From Zeus faber (Eukaryota; Chordata; Actinopteri; Zeiformes; Zeidae), in the NCBI GenBank assembly GCA_960531495.1, contig OY482855.1, positions 7,860,026 through 7,924,025 of the forward strand: 64,000 nt of DNA, written 5' to 3'. Both the position numbers and the translations under genes were made by a program. The notes beneath the pieces are model-generated. The model made no database searches. It was not told the origin of the DNA and worked only from the letters and a program-made list of their open reading frames with translations. Of this stretch, positions 33,233 to 43,644 are shown piece after piece; position 1 is the first letter of the stretch, and the number at the start of each line of letters is the position of its first letter.

Positions 33233-34056
33233 CACTACTCACAAAAAGTTAGGGATATTGGGCTTTTGGGGGAAATTTATGAAAAATGTAAAAAGTTTAC
33301 GCTACAGTGATATTATATAGTGAAAGTAGAGCATTTGGGTAGAAGCATTCAATGGTGATTTCCTCATCTCAAACAATTTATTGAAACAAAAGCCAACAAC
33401 AGTGGTGAGAATTCCACAACAAAAAATGTCAATGTCTCAATAGCTTGTCATGTGCCCTTGAGCATCAATTACAGCTTGACAACGACGTCTCATGCTGTTC
33501 ACAAGTCGACTTATTGTCTGCTGAGGCATGGCCCCCCACTCTTCTTGAAGGGCGGCCCTCAGGTCATTGAGGTTCTGGGGTACAGAGTTACGAGCCTCTA
33601 CACAGCGACTCAGCTGATCCCATAGGTTTTCTATGGGATTCAGGTCTGGAGAAACTGCAGGCCACTCCATTTGAGGTACTCCACCTCGATGAGCTGGAGC
33701 ATTGTCGTCCATTAGGATGAAATTAAGCCTGTGTTGTTCATGCAGGGGCACAATGACTAGATTAATGATGTTATTCAGGTAGTATGGGCTTGTAACTGTA
33801 CCATTCACAAAGTGTAGGGCGGTTCTGTATTGACTAGACACATCTGCCCACACTGTAACACCACCACCACCGTTCAGCTCCTTGTTAGAGAACAGCAAGT
33901 TGTCAAAAAGTACTGAAACATTGAACAGTTGGACATGTGCATTCAAAAGTTTAGAGAAGGTCAAATTAAGTTCACCTGTAAAGGTTATAGTGCATTTTAG
34001 GTTCATCCTGAAATTTCACCTGAAAGCCGAATATCCATAACTTTTTGGGAGTAGTA
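33233..34056 (-). mobile_element. Tc1-like transposon, copy 2 (internally deleted)
   Basis: Same family as copies 1 and 3. The left TIR starts CACTACTCACAAAAAGTTAG after TA (33231-33232); the right end is ...TTTTTGGGAGTAGTA followed by TA. It is 824 bp because about 685 bp are deleted at 33871/33872, joining CACCACCACC directly to GTTCAGCTCC (copy 1 positions about 20562 and 21248). A second 30-bp gap lies near 33683. Both TIRs are kept, so it resembles a MITE precursor that could be mobilised in trans. Confidence 0.92.
33437..34006 (-). pseudogene. Tc1-like transposase C-terminal fragment, copy 2
   Basis: A 189-residue open frame created by the deletion. About 47 residues from former non-coding sequence are fused in frame to the catalytic half, starting at [20 protein letters not shown]. 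The second Asp (LMDDNAPAH) and the Glu region ([14 protein letters not shown]) remain. The DNA-binding domain and first Asp are gone. The frame is otherwise uninterrupted to the C-terminus (QGHMTSY). Confidence 0.9.
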
Positions 34057-34790
34057 TATATCATTTCCAGAAGGACTTCAGGTGGTCAGTAATTCCACAG
34101 CTCAGTTGGAGTAGAAAATTCAGATTGCAGTCATTCAGTTTGGTGTTTTTTCTGGTGCAGTGACATCACCGAGTGCAGTTCCAAAGGAGCATAGTTGATT
34201 AGGCTCCTCAACTGTGCACATCTTTTTCAGTTGTGCGTTCACTGTACTTGGAGGCCAAAAACTTGATGATCGTTGGTGGAGAGGAGGAGCAGCAGTCAAC
34301 GCTTACATTTTATTTCACATAAGAGAACTTTGTTGTCCAGAAAATGTCCCAAGTTAGTCAGCCTGTTGTAGGCCAAACTGGATCTCTGTATACAAAGTGT
34401 TCACAGACCTTATCGGAAATGCAGGAGTAGGCATGTCTCTCAGCAGGATATCAGGAAAATAGGAATGTTCTTTGGGGCTGTGTGAAAAATCCTGCGGTGC
34501 TTAATGTACTGTTCTCAGACATTATCAGACGATGAAAGGAGAGGTCTACCACTGTAACAAGCAGTGTCAGAGATAATCACTCCAGGGTTTTCTGACAACA
34601 GTGTCCCTGAGTGTTAACACAGTAATCCTGAACTCAGTTTCTGAACATTGCATCAACAACTAGAATGTCATTAAAATAAGAACTAATCAAGAATTATTCT
34701 GGTTCTATAATGCACTCTATAATATCTGATGCTTTGATAATTTTTTTACGATGGAGCTCAATACGCGGTATAGAGCTAAATTCAATCAGA

Positions 34791-35112
34791 GGGACGGACA
34801 GCCTTGATCGACAAGCGGAGACAAGAAGGTTAACCTTGCTGGCTGGAGAGGGACGGACAGACTGGGTCAACAAGCAGGTAAGTGGGAGACGAAACAAGGA
34901 GACCAGGGCTAAGGGCTAAGGGCTAGGGGCTAAGGGCTAAGGGCGTTGACGGTCTGGCAATGAGTGACTGGGGAGCTGTCGAATGAATACTGTGTGAGTG
35001 ATAAAGGTAATTGATCCCAGGTGTGTGTGAAATTGGCCCAAGGAGGGAGCTGCAGATGGGGCAAGACCGGCCTCTAGTGGCGCTGGGAGGCCGTGGGCCT
35101 AACGTGGGCCTG
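34791..35112 (-). mobile_element. partial solo LTR of the chromodomain Gypsy family
   Basis: Matches the LTRs at 44140-44687 and 45729-46233: GACGAGCGGAGACAAG-like, GACGAAACAAGGAGAC, GACGGTCTGGCAATGAGTGA, TGATCCCAGGTGTGTG, GCGGCCTCTAGTGG-like and GGGAGGCCGTGGGCCTAAC. It lacks about the first 200 bp of the LTR and any interior. Confidence 0.8.
34903..34945. repeat. 7-bp array GGGCTAA in the LTR
   Basis: About six tandem GGGCTAA/GGGCTAG units in the LTR, at the place where the 44-46 kb LTRs carry AGGAGCT/AGGAACT heptamers. Confidence 0.9.
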
Positions 35113-36352
35113 AAACATTCAAACACAGTTGTATATCACACCAAAATTGACAATTCACTCAGTCCATTTCATGATTTGATGTATAGCTTAATCTATACTA
35201 TTTAGTTATTTATCATATCCTTTGATTTAGAATTACCAATTTAATAATGCTTTTTGCCATTGTGCCAATTCATTGTTGCTGGAACACTGCAGACTACCCC
35301 TCTGTGGGATTGATATAGGATTATTTTATCTCAACCAGCAGATCACTTTGACACAAGAACACAAAAGGGAAAAATAAAGTAAATCTAAAAAGAATAACTC
35401 TTTATAAACAAAAAAACAATTAATTTCTGCTGCTACTATGCATCATATCTGCTCTCCATGATGTCTTAAAACATATTTTGGAAGCATTTCTTTCCAATTT
35501 ATATTGATCAATTTAGTTTTATCAATTTGGAATGCTCTGCGATAAAATCGATTAACAACGCACAAACTATAGTTCTAAAACAAGAAGCCATCAGACTCAC
35601 CACCTTACCAAAGTCGCCATCAAGTTCCATCAACTTAAAACTTGTTACAACTCACCACACCACTATGGTCAACATCACAATCCAACAGTTCAAACCGTTC
35701 AATATCTATTCATACTACCACAGCATAGACCCTTGTTGTACACCATTTGACTATTAGTTAAATCATTCAGTTCTGCAGCTTCGTCTGCTGAACCAATATC
35801 CTACTGAAATGACTTTTATAACTCACTTTGCTCCAAGTTCCATCCTAAACAAAGAATCCCAAATGCATCATGGACAAACCTTCCCACTTTCATTGTCTTT
35901 CACATAAACTTCTCTAATCCTTTCAGTCTGTCACAAACTTTTCAGCTCTCTCTCGCCTTGCTGTATATACAGTACTTTTTTTTTTAAATGTCAAATAAAT
36001 GTAAAACCTTACGGTATCCTTTCTAGCAATCCTACCAGATATTTTAGATTATAATGCTACTTTAACACGAAGGACTCATGTGTGAAACAAGTTTGACATG
36101 TTATGTACAGCACACATACCACGCTTATCTCGCGTTTATACATTTGCTTGTTTCATTGAGATTTTTATCAGCCAGGAGGCTAAACATAGCCTCCGAACTC
36201 ATCTCATCCATACGTGTTCCAGAGTGATCCATCGGTCAGGCACTAATTGGATCACACAGGATTCATGTGAAAGTGTATTATACTGCAAATAGAGTGACAC
36301 AATAGGGTTAGTAAGAAGGTAAGTCGCATAGCTGGATTATCAATACCTCGGT
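35113..36352. other. intron 1, no recognisable element
   Basis: AT-rich. Frames at 35527-35757 and 36098-36292 have no domain. Confidence 0.4.
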
Positions 36353-36695
36353 AGTGGCACGGTGGCGCAGTGCATTGTACGCTGTTGGCACCGTGCTCCT
36401 GCGGGTTATCTCCCAAATAGGAGCCTTTCTGTTTGGAGTTTGCATGTTCTCCCCGTGCTCACATGGGGTTTCCTCCACCTCACGTCAGTAAGGACCCCCC
36501 TCAAAAACATGCACACATCATCGTCTGACCAGCAATGGACACTTATTACCTGGTCCCCGGGCGTGTCTATGTATGCTGCCCACTGCTCCTGGCTGTGGCC
36601 CCAGAGGAAGGACAAGCCAGGATGGGTTAAATGCAGAGGAACCATGTGCTGTAGTGTGGTGTGTTGTGTGACAAATAAAGATTGTTTCTTCTTCT
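36353..36695 (+). mobile_element. tRNA-derived SINE (V-SINE/DANA-like)
   Basis: A tRNA-like head (GGCACGGTGGCGCAGTGCAT, box-A-like), then the conserved fish SINE core CCTTTCTGTTTGGAGTTTGC followed by ATGTTCTCCCCGTG, a family-specific body (GGAAGGACAAGCCAGGATGG, TTAAATGCAGAGGAACCAT), and the tail GTGTGACAAATAAAGATTG plus (TTC)n. The foldback element at 53.5 kb is made of the same family. Confidence 0.75.
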
Positions 36696-36809
36696 AATGA
36701 TAACAATTATTATTTTTGTATTTGATTTTAATTTTATTTATTATTATTTAAAATAAAAAATTATAATATACTTTACTCTAGTTATTCATTAATTTTATTG
36801 TATTTTTAC

Positions 36810-37015
36810 AACACCAGAAGTTTCTCACCTCCCCTCAACACTTTTGCGGGGAGGAAACAAGAGACAACAATTCTGACTTTATTTATTAATTATTCTAATA
36901 TAATCTTGACAATAACAGAAGTTTCTGACCTACACTCAATGCTTTTGCTCAGTGGAAATAAGGGAGAGAGCCATTCTGCTTCTTGCCCTCAACGCTTTTG
37001 GTAGTAGGGATCAAG
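36810..37015. repeat. about 110-bp tandem duplication
   Basis: CAGAAGTTTCTCACCTCCCCTCAACACTTTTGC-type blocks recur as CAGAAGTTTCTGACCTACAC with TCAATGCTTTTGC, and again partly as CCCTCAACGCTTTTGG. Two and a half diverged units. Confidence 0.65.
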
Positions 37016-37234
37016 AATACTGTAAAATGATTTTGTATTCAATAATGTCGACTTATTATTGGATAACATATAAAAAAAAATTTAATAAATAAAGATAAAC
37101 AAACAAAAACCACGGTTCACTTGATCGATGCAATACTGGCCACTTCCATGGTCCGATTATCCGCTGCCCGTTTCAAACCTAAGCGGTCAGCGATACGTCT
37201 CTTTGAGGGGGGGATTTCTGAAATTAACAAAGCT

Positions 37235-37392
37235 TCTTCAAATGATCCTCTAGATCCATACAATCTTTGAGCTTACTCAGAGCTATTTCCTTCACAATAG
37301 CTTTTCCTTCGATCTTCTCTGATCGGTACAATATGTAAGCTTACTCAAAGCTTTCCCTTCGATCTTCTTTGATCAGTACAATATCTCAGTTT
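37235..37392. repeat. about 65-bp tandem repeat
   Basis: Units with TTCGATCTTCTCTGATCGGT, ACAATAT and GAGCTTACTCAGAGCT-like blocks are repeated two to three times with divergence. They lie downstream (minus sense) of the LTR and leader at 37.4-37.9 kb. Confidence 0.6.
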
Positions 37393-37546
37393 GTCCTCAC
37401 CTTAGTTTGTTTGGGATCTTGTGATGTCTCTTCTGAATCTGCCAGTCATGTCCAGGCGACTCCTTCTTGGATATCTTTTGGTCGGTCCCTGCCTGCCATT
37501 GTGCACACAACCTAGGCATGAAGAGATCCAACAGAGCCAAGCAGAG

Positions 37547-37565
37547 AATTCGGTTCGTGATGCCA
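37547..37565 (-). promoter_or_regulatory. candidate primer-binding site
   Basis: Minus-strand TGGCATCACGAACCG follows the putative LTR end by three bases. It begins with the obligatory TGG (complement of tRNA CCA), and its complement contains GGTTCG as in a tRNA T-arm. The tRNA was not identified. Confidence 0.35.
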
Positions 37566-37569
37566 GATT

Positions 37570-37880
37570 GTAAAATAAATTCTTCTGCATTGTCGGTGAG
37601 GTTAATCTGCCCGCTACAAGAAAACAAAAACTGAGAATATTAAAGATATTTATTCTGGAGAATAAAGAGAAAGATTGAGTACTGCTCCAAAGCAGTGTTC
37701 TGACCATTCTGAGGCTATTTCTGACGAAGAGGGCTTTATACCAAAGAGAGGTTGTGGGCCGATCAGAAGTCATTTACAAGTCTGTGCACCTCAATTGTCT
37801 CCCTGGGTGTTACCTTCAAACAGTGAATTTACAGGTACAGTGGTACCTTGGTATGTTGAAGCAATTTTTCCCATATAAAT
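37570..37880 (-). repeat. retrovirus-type LTR remnant (LTR-1 relative)
   Basis: On minus it has TCTTTATTCTCCAGAATAAA (polyadenylation region), then a U5 rich in T/C ending TTTATTTTACA at about 37570. The plus orientation of 55180-55546 shows the same arrangement. The following TGGCATCACGAACCG is a candidate primer-binding site. Confidence 0.5.
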
Positions 37881-38219
37881 TATGAAATCATGAAGGGTGA
37901 AAATAAACAAAATACACAGCACAAATACATTGATCAGCCACGAACTACGTGCACACACGATGTAGGTCGCCTGCTGACTGACTGCTGACTGGCAGCCAAC
38001 GAGCCAACTGCAGATTTCCACGGTCGTATCTTGGAGCATTCGGTCGCAAGTTGATACAAATTTTCGCTACTATCGCTACTTGTATCTTGGATTAGTCGTA
38101 AGTAGATTCAGTCGTAAATCAAGGTATCACTGTACTTGCAAAGTTTGGTGGCAGACGCAGACTAATATCCCTTACAATGATCTTTCAAGCTCCCCTGGGT
38201 TATTCTTCATTTCTGTTAG

Positions 38220-38405
38220 AAGAATTTTTTCTATATATATTACTGTGCTTTTTACATCAACTCTTGTATGACGTATATGTACTCTGCTCTCTTGTCTGTA
38301 GGCTAAGCTGAGTTCACATTTTATTGCTGTGTTTTTCTCACAGGTTCTTGTACGATATATGTGTACTTTGTTCTTCTGCTGAAGGCTAAGTAAGAATTCA
38401 TATAT
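38220..38405. repeat. 85-bp tandem duplication
   Basis: Two diverged units, each running from TTGTATGACGTATATGTACT/TTGTACGATATATGTGTACT through a GGCTAAG-x-TGAGTTCA/GAATTCA block. Confidence 0.6.
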
Positions 38406-38559
38406 TAAAAAGGACATAAACCAATCACTTTCTGTGCCTTAATGTAAAGAGGAGGAAGGCAACATGTGTCGATCGTAAAGTACGGCAACATCAACATATG
38501 GTCAGTCTCAATGAAAACTGCCCCATCATGTCAGCATGATCTATGCACGGGCATCTTGA

Positions 38560-38795
38560 CATCTGCTTACCTCCATCCTGCTTCTCCTCTGTAAGAAGAC
38601 TGTATAAAAGCTCAGTTCTCCAGTGAGAAATTGAGCATTTCCTCTGTGACGTTCTGTTGTATTGTTACACTGAAATTGCTCCTCTTGTAGAAGATTAAAT
38701 ACTTTGTTAACCAAAAGTATTTGTCTTCGATTTTCTCTGTCACGATTTGTCCGTCCACCAACAAAGTTTATAGCTGTTTTACTTTAACAATCTCC
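38560..38795 (+). repeat. retrovirus-type LTR remnant (family LTR-2), plus copy
   Basis: TGTATAAAAGCTCAGTTC is a plausible TATA region. It is followed about 120 bp later by AGATTAAATACTTTGTTAAC (polyadenylation-like) and an end reading GATTTGTCCGTCCACCAACA. The reverse complement of 54180-54300 matches with about 75% identity by eye. Confidence 0.55.
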
Positions 38796-38799
38796 ATAC

Positions 38800-40200
38800 G
38801 AGGTAAACAGGACGAAATGTGATCTTTTCATAAATGTTAGAATTGACATTGTAGAGAAAGAACAGTCTCTTTCTATAACCTCTGGGGGGGTGCTCCTGAA
38901 ACACAGAGGCAATGTTTTAACCCCCCCCCCCCCTCAACAGGAAGAGGCTATTGTGCCGAGTCAAATATTTGATAATATGCATTTTTCTCTCACACCTACA
39001 AACAAAGAGAAATCCAGTTTACAAGCTACTCATACATACTATATGCTTAAGGCAATATTCAAAATGTAACTGTCCAAAAATTAACATTGGAAAAAACTTG
39101 CGTAACATTTCTAGAGGACAATTTGTACATCTTAAAATGTAACATTTGTACATTTATTTTAACTGACAAATACCTCCAGGTTTAACAACTGACTTCTTAT
39201 GGGTCTGAATATGGCCCACGACATATGCATACTCTCCCACTTTGCTGCAGAACTTGCATTTTTAGTTTGGGCAATCCAAACTTTTTTTACTTTTATAGAT
39301 TTTTACACACACCAACATTTCATCAGAAACACTTTCAAAAAGAGTCATTATCCCTAAATGTATAATACACCCGCATCTTTTCAGTAAACTGATTCAATTC
39401 TCTATTAAGGTTAAAGTGCACATGTTAAGAGTGGCACAACTTGCACTTTTATGATTCACGGGACAATGTAGTTCAGTCACTTCCAGAAGTAAGCACAGAC
39501 CTACACAACTTCAACCTAACTAATAAGAAAAAAATAATGAAATCACCTGTGCTGGGGGACAAGACCTTTGGAATACGGGTATGGCACGTTCATGTCAACA
39601 TGATCAAAACTAATCAAAAACTAAACTAATCAAAACTAAGAATGTCGTGTTATTCAGAATGCAATGATATATCCGTCTAGGCCAAGGATAGGGAACCACG
39701 TGCCATGGAGACCCATGAGTCCAATAGCGACAATGCTCCTATTGGTGTACCAGCGGTAGAGAACCCCGATACTATATTCCATGCTGGACCCAAACACGCC
39801 TCATGTACGCCGCGGTCCAGGGTGAATGCGGAAGCAGCCTAAGCCGACAGTGAATGACCATGAACACACTGCGGCCCTGGTAATCCATCGTGCCCAATAA
39901 AGGCCAATGGTTAGCCACTAACACCACACACACTGTATGCACAGAGAGAGTGTTAAGCTGCTTCCACAAAATTCACTGCAACCCATAAGTTTTCCGGACA
40001 TTACCCAGAGGAGCTGTATGTGTCAATGCAAATGTCCACCCCATCAGTTGGACCGGACATTAAACAGACCTCATCCACCCACACTCTAGTACAAAGTCTG
40101 CATAACATCCGATTTAGCGCTATGTGTGAAAAGAGCAGGTCATAGTATTTTTCTTTTTTTTTTTTGGGTCTATAAAGAACTGATCACTACTCCAAGAGTG
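38800..40200. other. intron 1, no recognisable element
   Basis: AT-rich, with a C-run at about 38920-38933 and a T-run near 40148-40166. No motif recognised. Confidence 0.4.
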
Positions 40201-40206
40201 AGAGAA

Positions 40207-40590
40207 TCACCACAGTGAGGCAAATACACATAGAAACAAACAACATTTACACAAAAACATGAACATTGGATGACAACATGTATTGAAAAATAATGAATTA
40301 GGTCCAGGATAACTGGAACTATGACTATTCATTTTCACTGCTGCTATCCTACCAGTTAGTGAGATGGGTAGGTTGTTCCATCGAATTAGGTCTTCTTTAA
40401 TGGATTTGAGCAATGGAGTGAAGTTAAGGGTAAACAAATCTGATAGATTGGGGGAGATATCAATATCAAGGTATCTAATATTGCCCGTTGTGAAGTTTCT
40501 GGGTTGAAGCATTACAGTCCCCTTCACTGAGTAGTCTGAGATAGCTGAGAATTTAAATATAAGATTGAACACCTCCGTTCGGGATGATAT
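40207..40590 (-). mobile_element. second L1 fragment (RT segment)
   Basis: On minus, VFNLIFKFSAISDYS, then TTGNIRYLDIDISPNLSDLF and WNNLPISLTGRIAAVKMN. It is nearly the same as the RT segment at 42130-42460 of the large L1 (TTGNIRYLDIDISPNLSNLF), so this is either a separate truncated L1 or a local duplication. It abuts the GC-rich repeat. Confidence 0.75.
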
Positions 40591-40591
40591 T

Positions 40592-40812
40592 GGGTTCCCG
40601 GGCCCCCAGAGAAGCCAGAAGGCCGTGGAGCAACCCCCATGCCCAGCCCCGAGGAGCATGACCCAGTCCCAGGGAGCAAGAGGAGACCCCGTATCCCAGG
40701 GGTGCACACATACAACCAACCGCACCACGGATGTCCCCAGAGCCGCCCAGGCATCCACCCAACCACAGAGCCCCGGCAGACCAGGAGGACCCCCACATGC
40801 CCCAAAGCACAA
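40592..40812 (-). repeat. GC-rich dispersed repeat, minus copy (probable L1 3' UTR)
   Basis: The reverse complement matches 10945-11335 over the CTCCCTGGGACTGGGT and CTTCTCTGGGGG blocks. It directly follows the frame WATFITDNCNVIVLWGMW, which I take as the L1 ORF2 C-terminus, so it is best explained as that L1's 3' UTR. Confidence 0.65.
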
Positions 40813-41037
40813 TGACATTGCAGTTGTCAGTGATAAAAGTAGCCCAAATTTTTTCAAATGAATCAATATTGTTTTGTGATATTGCCAATAGTTTTTCCAT
40901 TGAGATGTAATCTATTAAGAACTGCAACCATTGGAATGTGATGACATTATCTCTCTTTTTCTAATTGACTAATATTGTTTTCTTGGCCATTGTAAAGGCG
41001 ATCAAAATGGGTTGGTGGTGTTTCAGTGGTGGGTCAG

Positions 41038-41778
41038 CTAAGGAGAGGTCACCGAGAAGACATATAGACGTGAGACTGGAATGCTACGACCCAGAAGCGT
41101 TGATAGCTTCTGAGTGATGTTGGTCCAGAATGCTAGGATAGGTGGGCAGAGCCAGAAGGCATGAAAGTAGTCATCTCTGGTATCAAGGGAACAGTGAGAG
41201 AAAATTTCTTCATCCACAAAACCCATTTTGAACATTTTGTGTTCCGTGATATGGGCTCTGTGGAAAATCTTATATTGGATGAGTTGCATATTGGAGTTGC
41301 GGGTCATAGAAAAGGTGTTGTTGCAAATAAGCTTCCACAGGTTGATATTGGTGGGAAAAGCAAGATCTCTTTCCCATTTCATTGAAGGTAAAGATAAGGT
41401 GTCATCTGTTTTTGATAAAAGTTTGTATATTCTGGAAAAGGGATTTTTCAAGTGACCGATATGAGTGAGCTGTTCAATTATTTCAGGTGGTTGTAGAATG
41501 TTGTTCTTCAATTTGATTTTAACTTTTAGAGACTGCTGTAATTGAAGGAATTGACGGAAGCCGTGGCCACCGATATTATACCTTTGGGTTAAGGTTGAGA
41601 AGGAAATAAGCAAATTGTTTTTAAAAAAGTGTTCCAGAGGAGTAATTCCTTGTCTTTTCCAAGACCTAAAGATTATTGGTCTATTTTTAACCAGGTCGAA
41701 TGGCCTGAATTTGTTTGGAGAACTCAGTGTGACCACTGAGTTTGAGGAATTTCCACCAGGCTGACAGAGTTGTTGCAA
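41038..41778 (-). pseudogene. L1 ORF2, C-terminal domain
   Basis: A 246-residue uninterrupted frame with FRSWKRQGITPLEHFF, YNIGGHGFRQFLQLQQSL, LWKLICNNTFSMTRNSNMQL and YKIFHRAHITEHKMFKM, ending in a zinc-knuckle-like region (CSLDTRDDYFHAFWLCPPIL). The pattern Cys...His...Cys matches the C-terminal Cys-rich motif of L1 ORF2 (usual C-x3-x-Gx-xHxxxxC), one Cys replaced by Asp-Asp spacing. It is the best preserved part of this L1. Confidence 0.8.
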
Positions 41779-42598
41779 TGAATGGGTTTTTCAAGCAATT
41801 ATGTTTCCTAATAGATTCAGTAAGAAATAGGTAATCGGATAATAATAACTCCTGACATTCAGATTGTTCAATGTCCTTCCATCCATGGGCAAATTGTTGC
41901 TCTGGTTGTAACCATTTAACTATAAATTGAAGATGGTTTGCTAGATAGAAGTATCTAAAGTTTGTGACAGCTAGGCCTCCACAGTCTTTGTTTTTCTGTA
42001 GTGTTGCTAGTTTAATTCTCGGTTTCTTGTATTTCCAATAAAATGTGTTGACTATTGAGTGTAGAGTATTAAACCAATGTACTGTTGGTTGCACTGGGGT
42101 CATTGAAAATATATTGTTTATTTTTGGAAGTATATTCAATTTGACTGCTGCTATCCTACCAATTAGTGAGATGGGTAGGTTGTTCCATCGAATGAGGTCT
42201 TCTTCAATGGATTCAGCAATAGAGTGAAGTTAAGGGTAAACAAATTTGATAGATTGGGGGAGATATCAATATCAAGGTATCTAATATTGCCTGTTGTTAT
42301 GGTTAAGTGAAGTTTCTGGGTTGCAGCATTACAGTCCCCCCAACTGAGTGGTAAGACTGTGGTTTTAGTCCAATTTATTAAATAGTCTGAGATAGCTGAG
42401 AATTTAGATATAAGATTGAACACCTCCGGTAGGGAGGTACAACAAGATATTGTCTGCATACAAACTGATTTTGTGAACAGAGTTTCCTGTTTGTATGCCT
42501 ACAATATTATTGTTTTGATGGATAGCCGCTGCGAGGGGTTCAATTAACTGCCTTAGCTGTTTCTCAAAGTAAGGATGGTGATATTTTTGGGGAGTCAT
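41687..42598 (-). pseudogene. L1 ORF2, reverse transcriptase palm/thumb
   Basis: 42404-42598 keeps IEPLAAAIHQNNNIVGIQTG and motif C as LYADNILLYL, so the second Asp of the YADD box is Asn. 42163-42459 gives SAISDYLINWTKTTVLPLSW. 41687-42139 gives MNILPKINNIFSMTPVQPTV and HWFNTLHSIVNTFYWKYKKP. Palm motifs A and B (42600-42660 region) are missing, so there is a deletion as well as frameshifts. Confidence 0.8.
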
Positions 42599-42662
42599 TC
42601 AGTTCAATGAAGGAAGTCCATTCTCTTGAAAATAAATTGTTAAATTATTTATCTGTCAAAAG

Positions 42663-43350
42663 TTAGGTGTTAAACCGCCACCTGCCAGGAGAGTCCCAGT
42701 TTGTTTCATTTATCAGGTTGAAACAAATTGGCCCGTGATCGTAAATTACAATAGGGTGGATTTCTGGATTTGTGATTTTGGACAGTGCGGAGTTACTTGT
42801 CAAGAAAAGGTAGATTCTAGAGAAACTTTGGTGGGGTGGTGAATAATATATGTATTCTCTGGAATGTGGGTTATTTGATCGCCAACAATCCCCAAGAGCA
42901 AGATCACTCATGTATTGTTTCATAGTGTCCGACAAAAGCCAGGATTTGGGAATATTTCTGGTTTGAGAACGGTCTAAATTTGGATCCAGTACTGTGTTGA
43001 AGTCTCCTCCCAATATGATAATTGATTCCGAGAATTCTAAGGGTTTTGAAAATATATTGTGAAAGATATTTGGGTCATCCTGAGTGGATGACACCTCTTT
43101 TTTTTGAGTTGTATGATGGGGAAAACATCTGATTAACCCATTTCACTTTGAGTTTTAAGTGCTCAGATGCAGTGAGGTGGGTTTCTTGCAGTAGACAGAA
43201 GCTGGGGTTCATCTTGGTGAAGTGAGTTAGGATTTTGCTACATTTAGCAGGTGAGCCCAAGCCTCTGACATTGAAGCTAGTTAGGGGGTGATGGCACAGT
43301 GCATCCAAGGCAATAGCTATACTACCGTTCCCATGCTTTCCCGCAGATAA
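42663..43350 (-). pseudogene. L1 ORF2, APE endonuclease
   Basis: 43075-43300 has LTSFNVRGLGSPAKCSKIL (first strand) and FCLLQETHLTASEH (catalytic Glu). 42663-43094 has IIILGGDFNTVLDPNLDRSQ (Asp/Asn), REYIYYSPPHQSFSRIYLFL (usual Y-x-SRIDxFL, here Ile-Tyr in place of Ile-Asp) and the VIYDHGPICF terminal block (usual SDH, here YDH). Two active-site positions are changed and the domain is frameshifted near 43090. Confidence 0.8.
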
Positions 43351-43644
43351 GTCTGGGATTAACTCCTTGACATCGCATTTCACTGCCATAGAATTGTAGG
43401 AAATTTGTAGGGATACAGAACTAGACAAACAAACGACAAGTAGACAAAGATAAACAGAGAACATTGCCGGATTAGACATACATAAAGTGAAAGACATTAT
43501 AGAGTGAGAGTGATAGAAGAAGTAAGGAGAGAGGGATTAGGGAGGTAAGATGATGAGAGAAGTACAGAGGGGGTATTAGGAAGGTGAGATGAGGAGAGTG
43601 AGCAATATTTTAAATGCTGACATAGATAGCTGACAAGCCTATTC

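Larger units (their letters stand above)
30640..34790. repeat. large non-coding repeat unit, copy C
   Basis: The longest copy: about 3.3 kb excluding the Tc1 insert at 33233-34056. Block pairings with B and A are listed under those copies. On minus, AAAAAGGAGGGATAGTTAG (plus about 31365-31385; the same in copy A near 1115-1135) resembles a polypurine tract plus LTR start, suggesting the unit derives from a retrovirus-like element. It ends abruptly at the Gypsy LTR piece at about 34790. Confidence 0.65.

Noticed and set aside
34903-34945. Telomere-like (GGGCTAA)n
   Set aside because: The motif differs from vertebrate TTAGGG, is only about six units long and sits inside an LTR at a position where sister LTRs carry other heptamers. 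It is not an interstitial telomere.
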